A stretch of DNA of 64,000 bases from the NCBI RefSeq assembly GCF_001712795.1, contig NZ_KV757632.1, positions 1 through 64,000 on the forward strand. Direction: 5' to 3'. This document shows, piece after piece, positions 1-9,655 of this stretch; position 1 is the stretch's first letter; each line of letters starts with the position of its first letter. Position numbers and translations under genes: made by a program. The DNA is from Nostoc sp. KVJ20 (GTDB taxonomy: Bacteria > Cyanobacteriota > Cyanobacteriia > Cyanobacteriales > Nostocaceae). The notes under the pieces were generated by a model. That model saw only the letters and a list, made by a program, of their open reading frames with translations, was not told the origin of the DNA and did no database searches.

Positions 1-178
1 AACCCCTACCCTTGAAAGGGGAGTTAGAGGGGGTGAGAAGAACTTGTGTGTACACCGTAGCCCTTGAAAGGAGGGTTAGGGTGGGGTAAAACCTTGGGTT
101 TTTCAGCTATTTTCAGACTTGTGTATACATGGTAGCCCTGCAAGCGTCATTACGAATTACGAATTACGCCTTGCGGTA

Positions 179-1675
179 CTAGCTGCGGTTATCTATCTGA
201 GCGCGTTGCAAACTTCCAGAAAAGTCAACATAAACACTTTTCCACTCTGTAAAAACATCCAAAGCAGTAGTTCCAGCTTCGCGGTGTCCGTTACCAGTTT
301 GTTTCACACCACCAAAGGGCAAATGTACCTCTGCACCAATAGTAGGGCCGTTAATATAAGTGATACCTGCTTCGATATCGCGCATGGCAGTAAAAGCTCG
401 GTTGATATCGCGGGTATAAACTGAAGAAGAAAGACCATAATTGCTATCGTTGAGAATTGCGATCGCATCCTCAAAGGAGCTAACCTCAATTAATGCCACT
501 ACTGGCCCAAATATCTCTTCACGGGCGACGCGCATATCAGGAGTTACATCATCCAAAATAGTTGGTTGAAAGAAGTAACCGTTTTTTAATGAACCTTCAC
601 TAGCAATTTCCCCACCAATTAAAACTTTTGCTCCTTCCTCACGAGCAATATCCAAATACTTGCTCACTTGTTGGAGTTGTTTTTCATTGACTATCGGGCC
701 AATATCTGCATTTGGGTCAGTGCCAGCACCCAAGCGTAATTTACTGGTACGCTCATAAAGCATGGCGGTAAATTTTTCTTTGATATCACGATGCAAAATC
801 AAGCGACTTGTAGCCGTACATCGTTGACCGGTTGTCCCAAATGCTCCCCACACTGCACCATCAAGAGCAAGTTCCAAATCGGCATCTTCCATCACCACTT
901 GAGCGTTTTTACCACCCATTTCCAAACAGACACGCTTGTGAGTGCGTCCGCAAGTAGCGCCAACAAAAGCACCCGTTTCTGAAGAACCGGTAAACGATAC
1001 CAAATCTACATTGGGATGCTCAACTAAAGCTTTCCCCGCCTCTTCTCCCACACCATGCACCAAGTTAATTACTCCTGGTGGTAAACCTGCTTGTTGAAAA
1101 ATTTCAATCAATTTAGTTGCACAGGCGGAAGTATCTTCAGCAGGTTTGAGAATAACTGTATTACCACATACCAAGGCTGGCATAGCTTTCCAGCAAGGAA
1201 TTGCCACAGGGAAATTCCAGGGAGTAATTAAGGCACAGACTCCTATGGGCATCCGCACAGTCATGGCAAATTTATTGGACATTTCCGAGGGTGTCGTTTG
1301 CCCAAATAATCGCCGTCCTTCGCCAGCACTGTAAAATGCACAATCAATACCTTCTTGGACATCTCCCCTGGCTTCTGTCAAGGGTTTACCCATTTCCCGA
1401 CTGATTAACTGGGCAAGTTCTTCTTTATGCTGGAGTAATATTTCCCCGACGCGAAAGATGTATTCTGCCCTAGCTGGGGCGGGGACTGTACGCCAACTGC
1501 GGTAGGCTTTGCGGGCGGCGGCTACTGCTGTATCTACATCTTTAATTTGAGAACGGGGAAATGTGGCAACCACTTCGGTTTTGTCGGCAGGGTTGCGACT
1601 TTCTAGGGTTGCTTCCTCGCCAGCACTCAACCATTGGCCATCTATATAATTGCGGCAAGATAGCGGAGTTGTCAT
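179..1675 (-). CDS. Aldehyde dehydrogenase family protein
   Basis: NAD(P)-dependent oxidation of an aldehyde to its acid in the cytosol; substrate not determinable. The 498 residues match the family length. Visible motifs are the cofactor-region TPWNFP (151-156), KPAE (177-180), the FTGS turn (228-231), the general-base glutamate E252 in LEMGGK and the nucleophile C286 in TTGQRCTA. The overall look is closest to the succinate/alpha-ketoglutarate semialdehyde or benzaldehyde dehydrogenase branch. The ATG at 1675 has a GGAG about nine bases upstream. It lies 113 bp downstream of the cyclase gene on the same strand, so the two may be co-transcribed and act on one degradation route (inference). 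Family assignment is secure; substrate is unknown. Confidence 0.93.
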   Translation of the reverse strand: MTTPLSCRNYIDGQWLSAGEEATLESRNPADKTEVVATFPRSQIKDVDTAVAAARKAYRSWRTVPAPARAEYIFRVGEILLQHKEELAQLISREMGKPLTEARGDVQEGIDCAFYSAGEGRRLFGQTTPSEMSNKFAMTVRMPIGVCALITPWNFPVAIPCWKAMPALVCGNTVILKPAEDTSACATKLIEIFQQAGLPPGVINLVHGVGEEAGKALVEHPNVDLVSFTGSSETGAFVGATCGRTHKRVCLEMGGKNAQVVMEDADLELALDGAVWGAFGTTGQRCTATSRLILHRDIKEKFTAMLYERTSKLRLGAGTDPNADIGPIVNEKQLQQVSKYLDIAREEGAKVLIGGEIASEGSLKNGYFFQPTILDDVTPDMRVAREEIFGPVVALIEVSSFEDAIAILNDSNYGLSSSVYTRDINRAFTAMRDIEAGITYINGPTIGAEVHLPFGGVKQTGNGHREAGTTALDVFTEWKSVYVDFSGSLQRAQIDNRS

Positions 1676-1788
1676 TTTGAAAATCTCCGGCTGATGATCT
1701 ACTGAAACTTGTGTATTAAGTTTGCTTGCTTTCTAGGTTATCCTCAAGTTTAGGAAATTGGTATGATCACCAAATATCGATATAAAAA

Positions 1789-2511
1789 TTAAGGGACGAA
1801 CGCCAATACCCCTACAGGAGAACCAGAACCACCACGTAATCTTAGAGGTGCGATCGCTAGAGTAGTACCTTTAGGTGGCAGTTGATCTAAATTTGTTAGA
1901 TTCTCCAACACAATGCGCGGTTTTTCCAATACCAAGCGGTTAATCGCAAAACTGTTATCCTGTCCAGGGTCTACACCATGAGTATCAATTCCTACCCCAG
2001 CGATTTGCCGTTCATCCAGTAAAAATTGAGCCGCATCGCTGCCAAAGCCTGGAAAGTGGGCAATTCCTTGAGAATCGTGATTGAGGAATGCACTTTTATC
2101 AAACCACTTTTTTTGCCAACCAGTATTCAGTATAACTACGCAACCAGGAGAAATTTCACCGTATTCTTCTTCCCAAGCCAAAACATCAGCAATAGTCAGG
2201 GCATAATCAGGATTAATCGCCGTGGCTTGGCAAATATTGATGACCACCGCAGGTACAACTAAAGATTGGGCTGGATATTGGTCAATTCCCACGGCAGAAC
2301 TATGAAAACTGTTAGGGGCGTTGATATGAGTAGCACTATGTTCTCCCAAGGAGAAACGCCGCAGGTAATAGCCATCATTATTTAGTTCAGCTACAGTTTC
2401 AAATTCTACTATGGGATCTCCAGACCATTGGGGAATGTCTATGTCAATGACATGACTTAGGTGGATAACCTGTGTGTAGGTGATACTATTTTGACTTTGG
2501 GGTTGTATCAT
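1789..2511 (-). CDS. Cyclase / kynurenine formamidase-like metal hydrolase
   Basis: A 240-residue protein of the cyclase family (PF04199 type), which includes metal-dependent formylkynurenine formamidases and isatin hydrolases. The family signature HxGTHxDxPxH appears here in altered form: H58-SAT-H62-I-N64-A-P66. Glycine is replaced by alanine and the metal-ligand aspartate by asparagine. Further conserved segments are VVILNTGW (around 126) and GVGIDTHGVDPG (around 175), where the second Asp/His cluster is intact. The gene is first in a likely two-gene unit with the aldehyde dehydrogenase. Because a metal ligand differs from the consensus, the exact reaction cannot be inferred; a cyclase-fold hydrolase is the safe call. 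Confidence 0.85.
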   Translation of the reverse strand: MIQPQSQNSITYTQVIHLSHVIDIDIPQWSGDPIVEFETVAELNNDGYYLRRFSLGEHSATHINAPNSFHSSAVGIDQYPAQSLVVPAVVINICQATAINPDYALTIADVLAWEEEYGEISPGCVVILNTGWQKKWFDKSAFLNHDSQGIAHFPGFGSDAAQFLLDERQIAGVGIDTHGVDPGQDNSFAINRLVLEKPRIVLENLTNLDQLPPKGTTLAIAPLRLRGGSGSPVGVLAFVP

Positions 2512-2587
2512 CCCAGCCTTCTATTATTTGTACTCACGGATTTTTTTTCAAAGGTGCGATGCCTGGGTTGGGCTACGCCTACGCAAA

Positions 2588-2622
2588 GATATAGCAGGAG
2601 GCAGGAGGCAGGAGGCAGAAGG
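2588..2622. repeat. STRR heptamer block (AGGAGGC units)
   Basis: About four head-to-tail copies of a seven-base unit (GGAGGCA) and a GAAGGCA variant. The same unit recurs at 34401-34468 and 53217-53262. Heptameric STRR sequences are known from heterocystous cyanobacteria. Confidence 0.85.
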
Positions 2623-2694
2623 CAGGTGGCTACGGCTATATTACTACCATTACAAAGTTTTTAAATCAATTTCACTGCAACACTTTACTAAACA

Positions 2695-2881
2695 GAATTC
2701 AGGAGTCAGGAGTCAGAATTCAGAATGAATTCTAAAGTGACTGGCGGATAGCGCCGGCGGCAAGCGAGTCCGCTTACTCTGTAAGAGTTGCAAGCTACGC
2801 TTTTAGCGTCTCGTAGAGAGCGTCTTGATTCTGACTCCTGAATTCTGACTCCTGAATTCTGAATTCTGAATTCTGAATTCT
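2695..2881. repeat. Hairpin-type STRR element with AGGAGTCAGAATTC arms
   Basis: The left arm contains repeated AGGAGTC and AGAATTC units and the right arm contains the complementary GACTCCTGAATTC units, flanking a core of about 100 bp that includes GAGCGTCTTGATTCTGAC. A shorter copy with the same order lies at 6774-6873. The arms can pair to form a long stem. Confidence 0.8.
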
Positions 2882-3094
2882 TCTTCAAGAGAAATAATCC
2901 CCCCAATCCCTGAAATTTTCAGATTTTTTGGAGGGTTCAAATGTTGCAGCAAAAAGCGAGTTAATCCTAGTTAACAACCAATAGATTAACTTTTGATTAT
3001 GTCTAAGTTAAGGCTTTTTAACAAGGGAGTAGGGAGTAGGGTATTTTCAATATTCTCCCCACTCCCCACTCCCCACTCCCTGTTTTGATGATAT

Positions 3095-5932
3095 CTACGT
3101 TGAGGGTTGCTCCTGTAGTGGAATCATAATCACAAACTCAGAACCTTGTCCTGGTGCTGAAATACACTGGATTTGACCACCATGTTTGTTGACAACAATC
3201 TGGTAGCTAATTGACAAACCCATGCCCGTACCTTTACCCACAGGTTTTGTAGTGAAGAAGGGGTCAAATAGGCGTTTGCGTACTTCCTCAGTCATGCCTG
3301 GGCCATTGTCGGCAATACTAATGATTACACGGTCTTCTTGAATAAAGCTGCGAATGCGAATTGTGGGAATGGGGCATTGGGCATTGGGCATTGGGCATGG
3401 GGCATTGGGTATTTGGAAAACTTTTCCCCATTCCCCAGTCCCTAGTCCCCAGTCCCCAATCCCCAGTCCCTCTTCCAAAACATCGATCGCATTTGTCAAC
3501 AGATTCATAAACACCTGATTCATCTGTCCAGCGTGACAGACTATTGGTGGCAGGTTGCCATACTCTCGGATTACTTGGATTTCGGGATTTCCTGGTTTGG
3601 CTTTCAGGCGATTTTGCAATAGCAGCAAGGTGCTATCAATACCTTCATGAATATCCACTGCCTTTGTGCCGTCTTCATCATGGCGAGAAAAATTGCGTAA
3701 AGACAGGACAATCTGCCGAATGCGTTCGGCTCCCATGTTCATAGAATCCAGAATTTTGGGCAAATCTTGCTTGAGAAAGTCTAAATCAATGGTGTGGATT
3801 TGTTGGTGAATTTCTGGTGTTGGTGGGCAGTAACTCTGTTGATAAAGGTCTACTAAGTGCAGCAAATCCTTGGTATATTCACGGGCGTGGCTAATATTGC
3901 CGTAAATAAAATTGACGGGATTATTGATTTCGTGGGCAATACCTGCAACCAATTGTCCCAAACTGGACATTTTTTCAGTTTGAATCAGTTGCGCTTGAGT
4001 TTGTTGAAGTTCTAGTAGCGCTGCTTCTAGTTGCTGGGCTTTATCTTGGGCAGTTTGGGCAGCAATGCGACTTTGAGTGTAAAGTTTAGCTTGGTCAATA
4101 GCGATCGCTAGTTGAACTGTAACTGCTTGTAATAATTCTACTTCGTTGTCCAGCCAAGACCGGAAGCCGCTGCAATAACCACAGCTAAATGTGCCAATTT
4201 CACCAGATTGAGTGTGTACGGGCAGTGACATAAAGGCAGTGAAACCAAAATCCTGCAAAAACTGCCGTGCTATGGAATCGCCCACAGTCTCTACATCGTT
4301 AATACGGATGATTTCTCCGTTCAAAGTTTTGGCTGCGATTAGTTCGATTTCTGCATTAGTTGCTTCTTGGTCGTTAAGCAGACAGGGTAAAAAGGAACTC
4401 TTCACCTCATATACTTTATCCCAGTATGGTACATCAGCATCTTGGCGATACCAAAAGAAGGCGCAGCGATCGATCTGGAATAAGTGATGAATCTCCTGCA
4501 CTGCTGTTTCTACAATGTAATTGAGATCCAAGGAAGCTCGAATATGATTAGAAAGACGATTGAGTAGTGCTTCTCGTTGGGCACTTTCTTTGAGCGCAAT
4601 TTCTGCTTGTTTGCGGTCAGTGGTGTCATGGCAAATACCAACGAAGTTTATAATATTACCATTGGCGTCTTTAATAGCAGATGAGTTGCTTGTATGCCAT
4701 CGCCAACTACCATTTTTGTGTTTTACTCGATATTCAATTGCCTCTTGTTTCTTGCCTGTTGTCAAAATTCTTTGGAAATAATCGACACAGATATGCACAT
4801 CGTCGGGATGTATAAAGGGAATAAATGATTTGCCTTCAACCTCTGCAACCTCATGCCCAAAAATTTCAGTCCAGTTAGGAGAAACGTAGGAAAATATTCC
4901 TTCAAGTGTCAGCGAAAAAATAATGTTATTGGCATTTTCCACAATGCTGCGAAACTTGGCATCGCTTTCTATCAATGCTTCTTGAATGTTGTCGCAGATG
5001 TCGCGGACAAGAACTATAACTTGCTGGTCTGGTAATGGTAATAACCTAGCTTCAAAAATATTGTTTTTTTCTGGTAGCGGTAAGGTATATTCAAAACTGA
5101 CTTCATATTGAGTTTGAAGTACTTGAGTTATTGCTTGCTGGAAGCGATCGCCTACACTAGTCGGTAAGCATTCTCGCAAACTCTTGCCCTGACAATCTTC
5201 TGGTGAAATATACAGACTCTCAACTTTTCCTGCCTTGTAATCCAGGATAGTTCCATCAGCATTGAGACGAAAGTACAAATCAGGAAGCACTTGCAAAATC
5301 GCTGCTAACTCTGATGTTTTTTGGCTTAACTGTGCTTCAACTGCTTGGCGTTTTGTAGTTTCAGCTTCCAGTTGTTCTAGTGCTTTTGCTAATTCGGCTG
5401 CTTGTTTCTTTGCTGTAATTTTACGTAGACGGCGAGAGGAATTTGTAGATGGCGAGTAGCTTTCTGTTAGAGAAGGTTGGCATACCACTCTCGGCACTTC
5501 TGTTAGATCAATACAATAACCGATATAACCAACAAAGCTACCATCTACGGCAAATCTTGGCGCGGCTGTATCTAAAATCCAGTGATATTCGCCATCAGCC
5601 CGACGCAAGCGATATTGCCTCTGGAAGGAATCATGTACAGCAAAGGCTCTTAGGTATATATCTTCACATCGCTGTCTATCTTCTGGATGGACGCTACAAG
5701 TCCAGATATTGCCTATCTCCTCTCCTTGCACAAATGCAGACGTACCTGTTGCTGTGCCAGTAAATTCTAGCCAATTGGAATTGAAGTAACAGTAAAGTGC
5801 ATTATATCCAGACATCCAAATCATCAGAGGAGCAGTATCCACCTGTCGGCAAAACACTTTTTCATCCTGTTGTATTTCTGATGGGGCAATGATGATTTGG
5901 TTAATGTAGCTCTGCACCTTTTTAGAAAACAC
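3095..5932 (-). CDS. Multi-PAS/GAF sensor histidine kinase
   Basis: Cytosolic sensor kinase of 945 residues with no membrane segment. Order: PAS with PAC (about 30-145), coiled coil (155-215), PAS (215-320), PAS with PAC (325-445), GAF (about 465-625), coiled coil, the dimerisation/phosphoacceptor helix with His in AHEINNP (about 690), and a HATPase domain with the N-box NLLTNAID, DNGPGM and GTGMGLS. No receiver domain is fused and no regulator gene adjoins it, so its partner is unknown. The start is GTG at 5932. Oddity: residues about 820-856, between the N-box and the next strand of the ATPase domain, are encoded by an STRR block (GDWGLGTGEWG, then proline-rich NAPCPMPNAQCP). This may be tolerated as a surface loop or may impair activity. 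The family call is secure. Confidence 0.93.
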   Translation of the reverse strand: MFSKKVQSYINQIIIAPSEIQQDEKVFCRQVDTAPLMIWMSGYNALYCYFNSNWLEFTGTATGTSAFVQGEEIGNIWTCSVHPEDRQRCEDIYLRAFAVHDSFQRQYRLRRADGEYHWILDTAAPRFAVDGSFVGYIGYCIDLTEVPRVVCQPSLTESYSPSTNSSRRLRKITAKKQAAELAKALEQLEAETTKRQAVEAQLSQKTSELAAILQVLPDLYFRLNADGTILDYKAGKVESLYISPEDCQGKSLRECLPTSVGDRFQQAITQVLQTQYEVSFEYTLPLPEKNNIFEARLLPLPDQQVIVLVRDICDNIQEALIESDAKFRSIVENANNIIFSLTLEGIFSYVSPNWTEIFGHEVAEVEGKSFIPFIHPDDVHICVDYFQRILTTGKKQEAIEYRVKHKNGSWRWHTSNSSAIKDANGNIINFVGICHDTTDRKQAEIALKESAQREALLNRLSNHIRASLDLNYIVETAVQEIHHLFQIDRCAFFWYRQDADVPYWDKVYEVKSSFLPCLLNDQEATNAEIELIAAKTLNGEIIRINDVETVGDSIARQFLQDFGFTAFMSLPVHTQSGEIGTFSCGYCSGFRSWLDNEVELLQAVTVQLAIAIDQAKLYTQSRIAAQTAQDKAQQLEAALLELQQTQAQLIQTEKMSSLGQLVAGIAHEINNPVNFIYGNISHAREYTKDLLHLVDLYQQSYCPPTPEIHQQIHTIDLDFLKQDLPKILDSMNMGAERIRQIVLSLRNFSRHDEDGTKAVDIHEGIDSTLLLLQNRLKAKPGNPEIQVIREYGNLPPIVCHAGQMNQVFMNLLTNAIDVLEEGLGIGDWGLGTGEWGKVFQIPNAPCPMPNAQCPIPTIRIRSFIQEDRVIISIADNGPGMTEEVRKRLFDPFFTTKPVGKGTGMGLSISYQIVVNKHGGQIQCISAPGQGSEFVIMIPLQEQPST
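3364..3475. repeat. STRR block inserted in frame in the kinase ATPase domain
   Basis: On the + strand, GGGCATT units (3369-3410) are followed by CCCCAGT/CCCCAAT units (3427-3471). The two arms are partly complementary. The block is read through in frame by the kinase gene, adding roughly 37 residues. Confidence 0.85.
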
Positions 5933-6382
5933 TTTTGCCTGCCTGCTCTGCCTAAATTATGAAGGTAATAGTCTGAAAATATGATTTCTTAATACATGGA
6001 TATAATCTTTTTCATGCCAACTTGCTAACGATCTTAATACTTTATTTATTTTTATATATGCAGCAATTCCTCTTTTACTGTAAATAAATTTAAAAAATTC
6101 TGAAGTTATCATTAAGATTAAGTTGAGCATTTTTGGTGAAATTTAAACTCTATATGTCAGGAAGGTTGTTTGACTTTGTTTCTTATTAAAATCACCGATA
6201 AATTCATCTTAGCTATGCAATCTCGTTGCTGAAAAACCCAATTTAGCTTCACTAAAACTACATGATTCTCTGTCAGGTGTTTATGTCTTCACAAGAAATT
6301 CACAATACTCAAGAATTTCATACAAAATAAATATTGATTTTTTATCAAGAAGAATTCAGCATGAATTAGAGTCATGGCAATA

Positions 6383-6482
6383 CTTGTCGGGTTTTGGGGA
6401 AAAGGGTAAGGGGTAAGGGGTAAGAAAAAACCTTTAACCTTTACCCTTTAACCTTTTCCCCAAACCCAATTCCGAGTTCAAA
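6383..6482. repeat. Purine-rich STRR element with conserved flanks
   Basis: Begins TTGTCGGGTTTTGGGGAAAAG, continues with GGGGTAA heptamers, then the complementary CCTTTAAC/CTTTACC arm and ends AATTCCGAGTT. An opposite-orientation copy with the same flanks is at 48488-48605. Confidence 0.75.
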
Positions 6483-6773
6483 ATGCTTATCCGAGCATGA
6501 GAGTCATGGCGACTAGAAGCCACGGCTATACAGGCAAAACCCACCTCTGTAGGTTTAAAACTTTTTGCTTAGGCGGATTTGGCTTGTGTAGTAGCGAATT
6601 ATATTCTAATACCCTTGGGTTAGTGCCAAAAACCTTGTATCTTAAGGACTTATGCAAAAACTGTCTCAAACTCTTATTCCTTAAATCAGTTGTATAAAAA
6701 GGTTTAATACTTACATCTTTAACTAGGCAGTGTTCAATCATTTGGTGGTATAAAACTCAACTTTAGTAAAACA

Positions 6774-6873
6774 TAATTCAGGAGTCAGGAGCCAGAATGA
6801 ATTTTGATAGCGCAGCGTTAGCAAGTCATAGAGCATCTTGATTCTGACTTCTGAATTCTGACTCCTGAATTCT
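6774..6873. repeat. Second copy of the hairpin-type STRR element
   Basis: AATTCAGGAGTCAGGAG at the left, a core containing CATAGAGCATCTTGATTCTGAC, and GAATTCTGACTCCTGAATTC at the right. Same order as 2695-2881 but with a core shortened to about 45 bp. Confidence 0.8.
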
Positions 6874-7061
6874 TTTTTATTTTTCCTAACAAAACCCAAT
6901 GTTTCAAAATTGTCTTGACCGTTGAAAATGCTTCATCCCACAATCGCAAGTTAAATGAGAGAAATGCTAAATGTAATATCAACACATTGCAACAATGACT
7001 AGAAATCGCATTTTTTATGTTATAAAGCTCACAGAAATTAATGTTAGGCGGAAACTACTCT

Positions 7062-9602
7062 ATGGAACCAGATAAACTGGGCCGTTTTAAGGAGTACGGC
7101 GAATTCATCCTCCGAAAGATAGATTCTGTGCCCCAGTACCCTTCTAAACAAGAAGATTGGGTTCCAGCTAGTCTTGATGAGTGTCTCCTGCGTCTGCGGT
7201 CAGCTGCCCAGAAAACTGTAGACCTGGCAACTTCGCCTGTGAAAATTGGTGTGATGGGGGAATTCAGTAGTGGAAAAACCCTACTTTTAGGCAGTCTAAT
7301 TGGATATGCTGATGCTTTGCCAGTCAGTGAAAATCCCACTACAGGTAATGTTACCGCCATACATATTATCCCACAAGACGATTTCGCAACGACACAATTA
7401 AGTAACTTTACGGTAGAGTATCTTTCTCATGAAGGAGTACATGAGTGTCTGCGCTTCATGCTAGGGGAAGCCAATAAACGAACAACAGCAGCGGGGCTTC
7501 CTCCGATACCAGTATCGAAACTCAACTCTGGCACAGATATTATTGGCTGGTGTGAAGAAGCATGGAATAGCAGTAACAATTTAGAGCTACGTTATTTGCT
7601 CCGGGAGTTGGTATTATTCCTGCGGGCTTATCAAGCTTATGGGGAAGTTATGTGTGGTGGGCACTACCAGATTGATGCTATCACCGCCCGCGAGGGGCTA
7701 CAGCTAGTCGAACAGCCAATGGCAATCCAAACTCTGAAATTTGAGGATCTACCCCCAGCACATATCCGATTACCAAGTCCACCCCAGAGGCTACCAACAA
7801 AGTTATTGCAAAACAGTTTCCCCCTCATCCGCCGCGTAGATATTGATGTGAAAATCTCACGGGAAATTTGGGATTTTGCAGGTGCAGCTAAATTTATTCT
7901 CATCGACTTTCCGGGATTGGGGGCTGCTAATTCAGGGGCTAGGGATACCTTTTTGTCGCTGCGAGAATTGGCAGAAGTGCAGACAATTTTGGTATTGCTA
8001 AATGGTAAATCGCCGGGGAGCGATCGCGCCAATAAAATTTTCACCATGATGCAGCAGCAGCGACCAGGACAAGACCTGAAAGATTTAATTCTCGTAGGTG
8101 TGGGTCGCTTCGATCAACTACCCCTAGATAGTGAAGGCGGCGAAAGAGAACTCGATCAGCTGATTGAAGATAGCCATTTACAAGAGGAAACGGTTTTCCA
8201 AAAACTCAAAGTTCTGCAAACTACCATTGACGGTGCAGAAGCGTTTACAACCCAAAAAGACCGCATCGTTTTACTATCGCCACTGTTGGGACTAGCTGAA
8301 TTGGCAAAACGTTCTAGTAGCGTGAAAGCCGGCTCATCAGAGTTTTTGGCTAACTTGGATTATCCGGATTATCTAGATCGATCTAAACGGCTACAAGAAA
8401 AATGGCACCGCTTAAGTGAACGACTTATAGAATCTAACACTCGCAGTTATTTGGGTAGACAGCTAGGTTACTTTAGCCAAGATGGAGGTCTTAGTAAGCT
8501 GCGGGAATTAATTCAAACCCATGTAGCGACTCATGGTTTGAAGCAACTGTATGAAGATACTCGCAGAGCTGCTGATGTGGTGAGTCAGCAACAAGATCAT
8601 TTGAAAGACATCATAGATGAAATTCACGAGCAAGGTATTCCCACAGGAGACAGTCCCGCATTTATCGAGTTGCGCTCTGTGGTCGAAAGCTTGGATAAAA
8701 TCTACAGGAATTTTCAAAAAGATTTAGGGACAGAACCACTGAAAGACAGGCGCGGTGCTGTCGTCAGCGATGTAGTTAAAGACGAACTCACTTTTAGAAT
8801 CCTCAATTGGAACCAGTGGACTTTACTCTTCAACAAAGCCAACAATGGAGCGATCGCTCTGGCAGAATCTAAAGGTGCAGCCGGGAAATTATTTGATCGG
8901 GGAAACCGTGTAAATACTTCTCTTCCGACTAAAAGCGATGATTTTTATCCAGTATTTGAGAAAACCGTTAAGGAAGTAGAAGATTTTGCCCGCGATCGCA
9001 TTCATCAAGCAGTGGTAGATTTGTTGAACCAACTGTCAAATTATGTCGCTCCAGAACGCGAACAATTGCAGATATTTTTTCATCCAGAAATGGAGCAAGA
9101 AATCGAAGAAAAATTTGGTTTTGAAGATGCCGATCTCTTTTACAAGTTATTACTAGGATGCGATCCTAACGAATGGAAGGAAGCAATCATTTCGGAAATC
9201 AGTAGTAAAGATAAAACAGTTGCACCTGAAACCATCTTTCCTCTAGCGCGTCAAGACGAGAAACACAACGTTGGTCAAATCTTTGACTGGGCACCAGAAA
9301 AAAGCCAAGGTTTACCCAGATCGAGCAATCATCAACTTTTAGTCCTACGGCTACGAGATGAAATCACCGCTAGCGCTAGCCTTCATCTTGTGCAGTATGT
9401 TAGCGAAGTTAATCAGCAAATTAATTCCGAATTAGAAGGTATTTTGGATCAAATTATTCCTAGTTTGCAAAACCTTTCCAAAAAAGAAACTTTGCTCAGA
9501 TATCTAGCGGCTGGGGAATTGCCATCTGAGATCGCAATTCCTACTTGGTTTCAGATTATTTCAGAACTTGCTGCTGTTTCTTATTTAGATGATTTGAGAT
9601 GA
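7062..9602 (+). CDS. Dynamin-like GTPase, SrfC/Virul_Fac-like
   Basis: Large P-loop GTPase of 846 residues from the chosen start. The G1 loop is GEFSSGKT (66-73), a switch threonine lies in NPTTGNV (91-97) and G3 is DFPG (282-285); a candidate G4 is GRFDQ. The rest is predominantly helical. The GEFSSGKT form is typical of dynamin-superfamily proteins, and the length plus the downstream Hsp70-like gene resemble SrfC of the srfABC locus (PF10139 type; recalled, not searched). Start choice: ATG at 7062 has AGGCGGA nine bases upstream, whereas the in-frame ATG at 7041 has no ribosome site. It is first in a same-strand series through 15177. Likely role is nucleotide-driven membrane or protein-complex remodelling (inference). 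Confidence 0.85.
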   Translation: MEPDKLGRFKEYGEFILRKIDSVPQYPSKQEDWVPASLDECLLRLRSAAQKTVDLATSPVKIGVMGEFSSGKTLLLGSLIGYADALPVSENPTTGNVTAIHIIPQDDFATTQLSNFTVEYLSHEGVHECLRFMLGEANKRTTAAGLPPIPVSKLNSGTDIIGWCEEAWNSSNNLELRYLLRELVLFLRAYQAYGEVMCGGHYQIDAITAREGLQLVEQPMAIQTLKFEDLPPAHIRLPSPPQRLPTKLLQNSFPLIRRVDIDVKISREIWDFAGAAKFILIDFPGLGAANSGARDTFLSLRELAEVQTILVLLNGKSPGSDRANKIFTMMQQQRPGQDLKDLILVGVGRFDQLPLDSEGGERELDQLIEDSHLQEETVFQKLKVLQTTIDGAEAFTTQKDRIVLLSPLLGLAELAKRSSSVKAGSSEFLANLDYPDYLDRSKRLQEKWHRLSERLIESNTRSYLGRQLGYFSQDGGLSKLRELIQTHVATHGLKQLYEDTRRAADVVSQQQDHLKDIIDEIHEQGIPTGDSPAFIELRSVVESLDKIYRNFQKDLGTEPLKDRRGAVVSDVVKDELTFRILNWNQWTLLFNKANNGAIALAESKGAAGKLFDRGNRVNTSLPTKSDDFYPVFEKTVKEVEDFARDRIHQAVVDLLNQLSNYVAPEREQLQIFFHPEMEQEIEEKFGFEDADLFYKLLLGCDPNEWKEAIISEISSKDKTVAPETIFPLARQDEKHNVGQIFDWAPEKSQGLPRSSNHQLLVLRLRDEITASASLHLVQYVSEVNQQINSELEGILDQIIPSLQNLSKKETLLRYLAAGELPSEIAIPTWFQIISELAAVSYLDDLR

Positions 9603-9655
9603 GCTAACTGAAAAAATGACTGATTGCGATCGGCTACGGAGATGAGGATGTATTT

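Larger units (their letters stand above)
2512..3094. other. Intergenic region dominated by STRR repeats
   Basis: This 583-bp gap holds a heptamer block (2588-2622), an outer-armed hairpin element (2695-2881) and a short G-rich/C-rich pair (3029-3083, AGGGAGT units then ACTCCCC units). A copy of the common motif GGGCTACGCCTACGC is near 2568. No protein-coding signal was seen. The pair at 3029-3083 immediately follows the sensor-kinase stop codon and may terminate or cap its transcript. Confidence 0.7.
5933..7061. other. Long intergenic region with three repeat elements
   Basis: AT-rich spacer of 1.1 kb. It contains a purine-rich STRR element (6383-6482), a copy of a dispersed element with the CCCACCTCTGTAGGT core (6510-6610, opposite in orientation to one at 44041-44165) and a hairpin-type STRR copy (6774-6873). 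Short open frames across 6497-6741 lie within the dispersed element and do not look like proteins. Promoters for the kinase and for the GTPase gene should lie here but no convincing box was identified. Confidence 0.65.

Noticed and set aside
2588..2622. Tandem short repeats that could suggest a CRISPR array
   Set aside because: Units are seven bases without spacers of constant length, and no cas gene is present. They are STRR heptamers.
6497..6741. Two opposing frames of 66 and 71 codons
   Set aside because: They overlap each other on a dispersed repeat and share no protein features.
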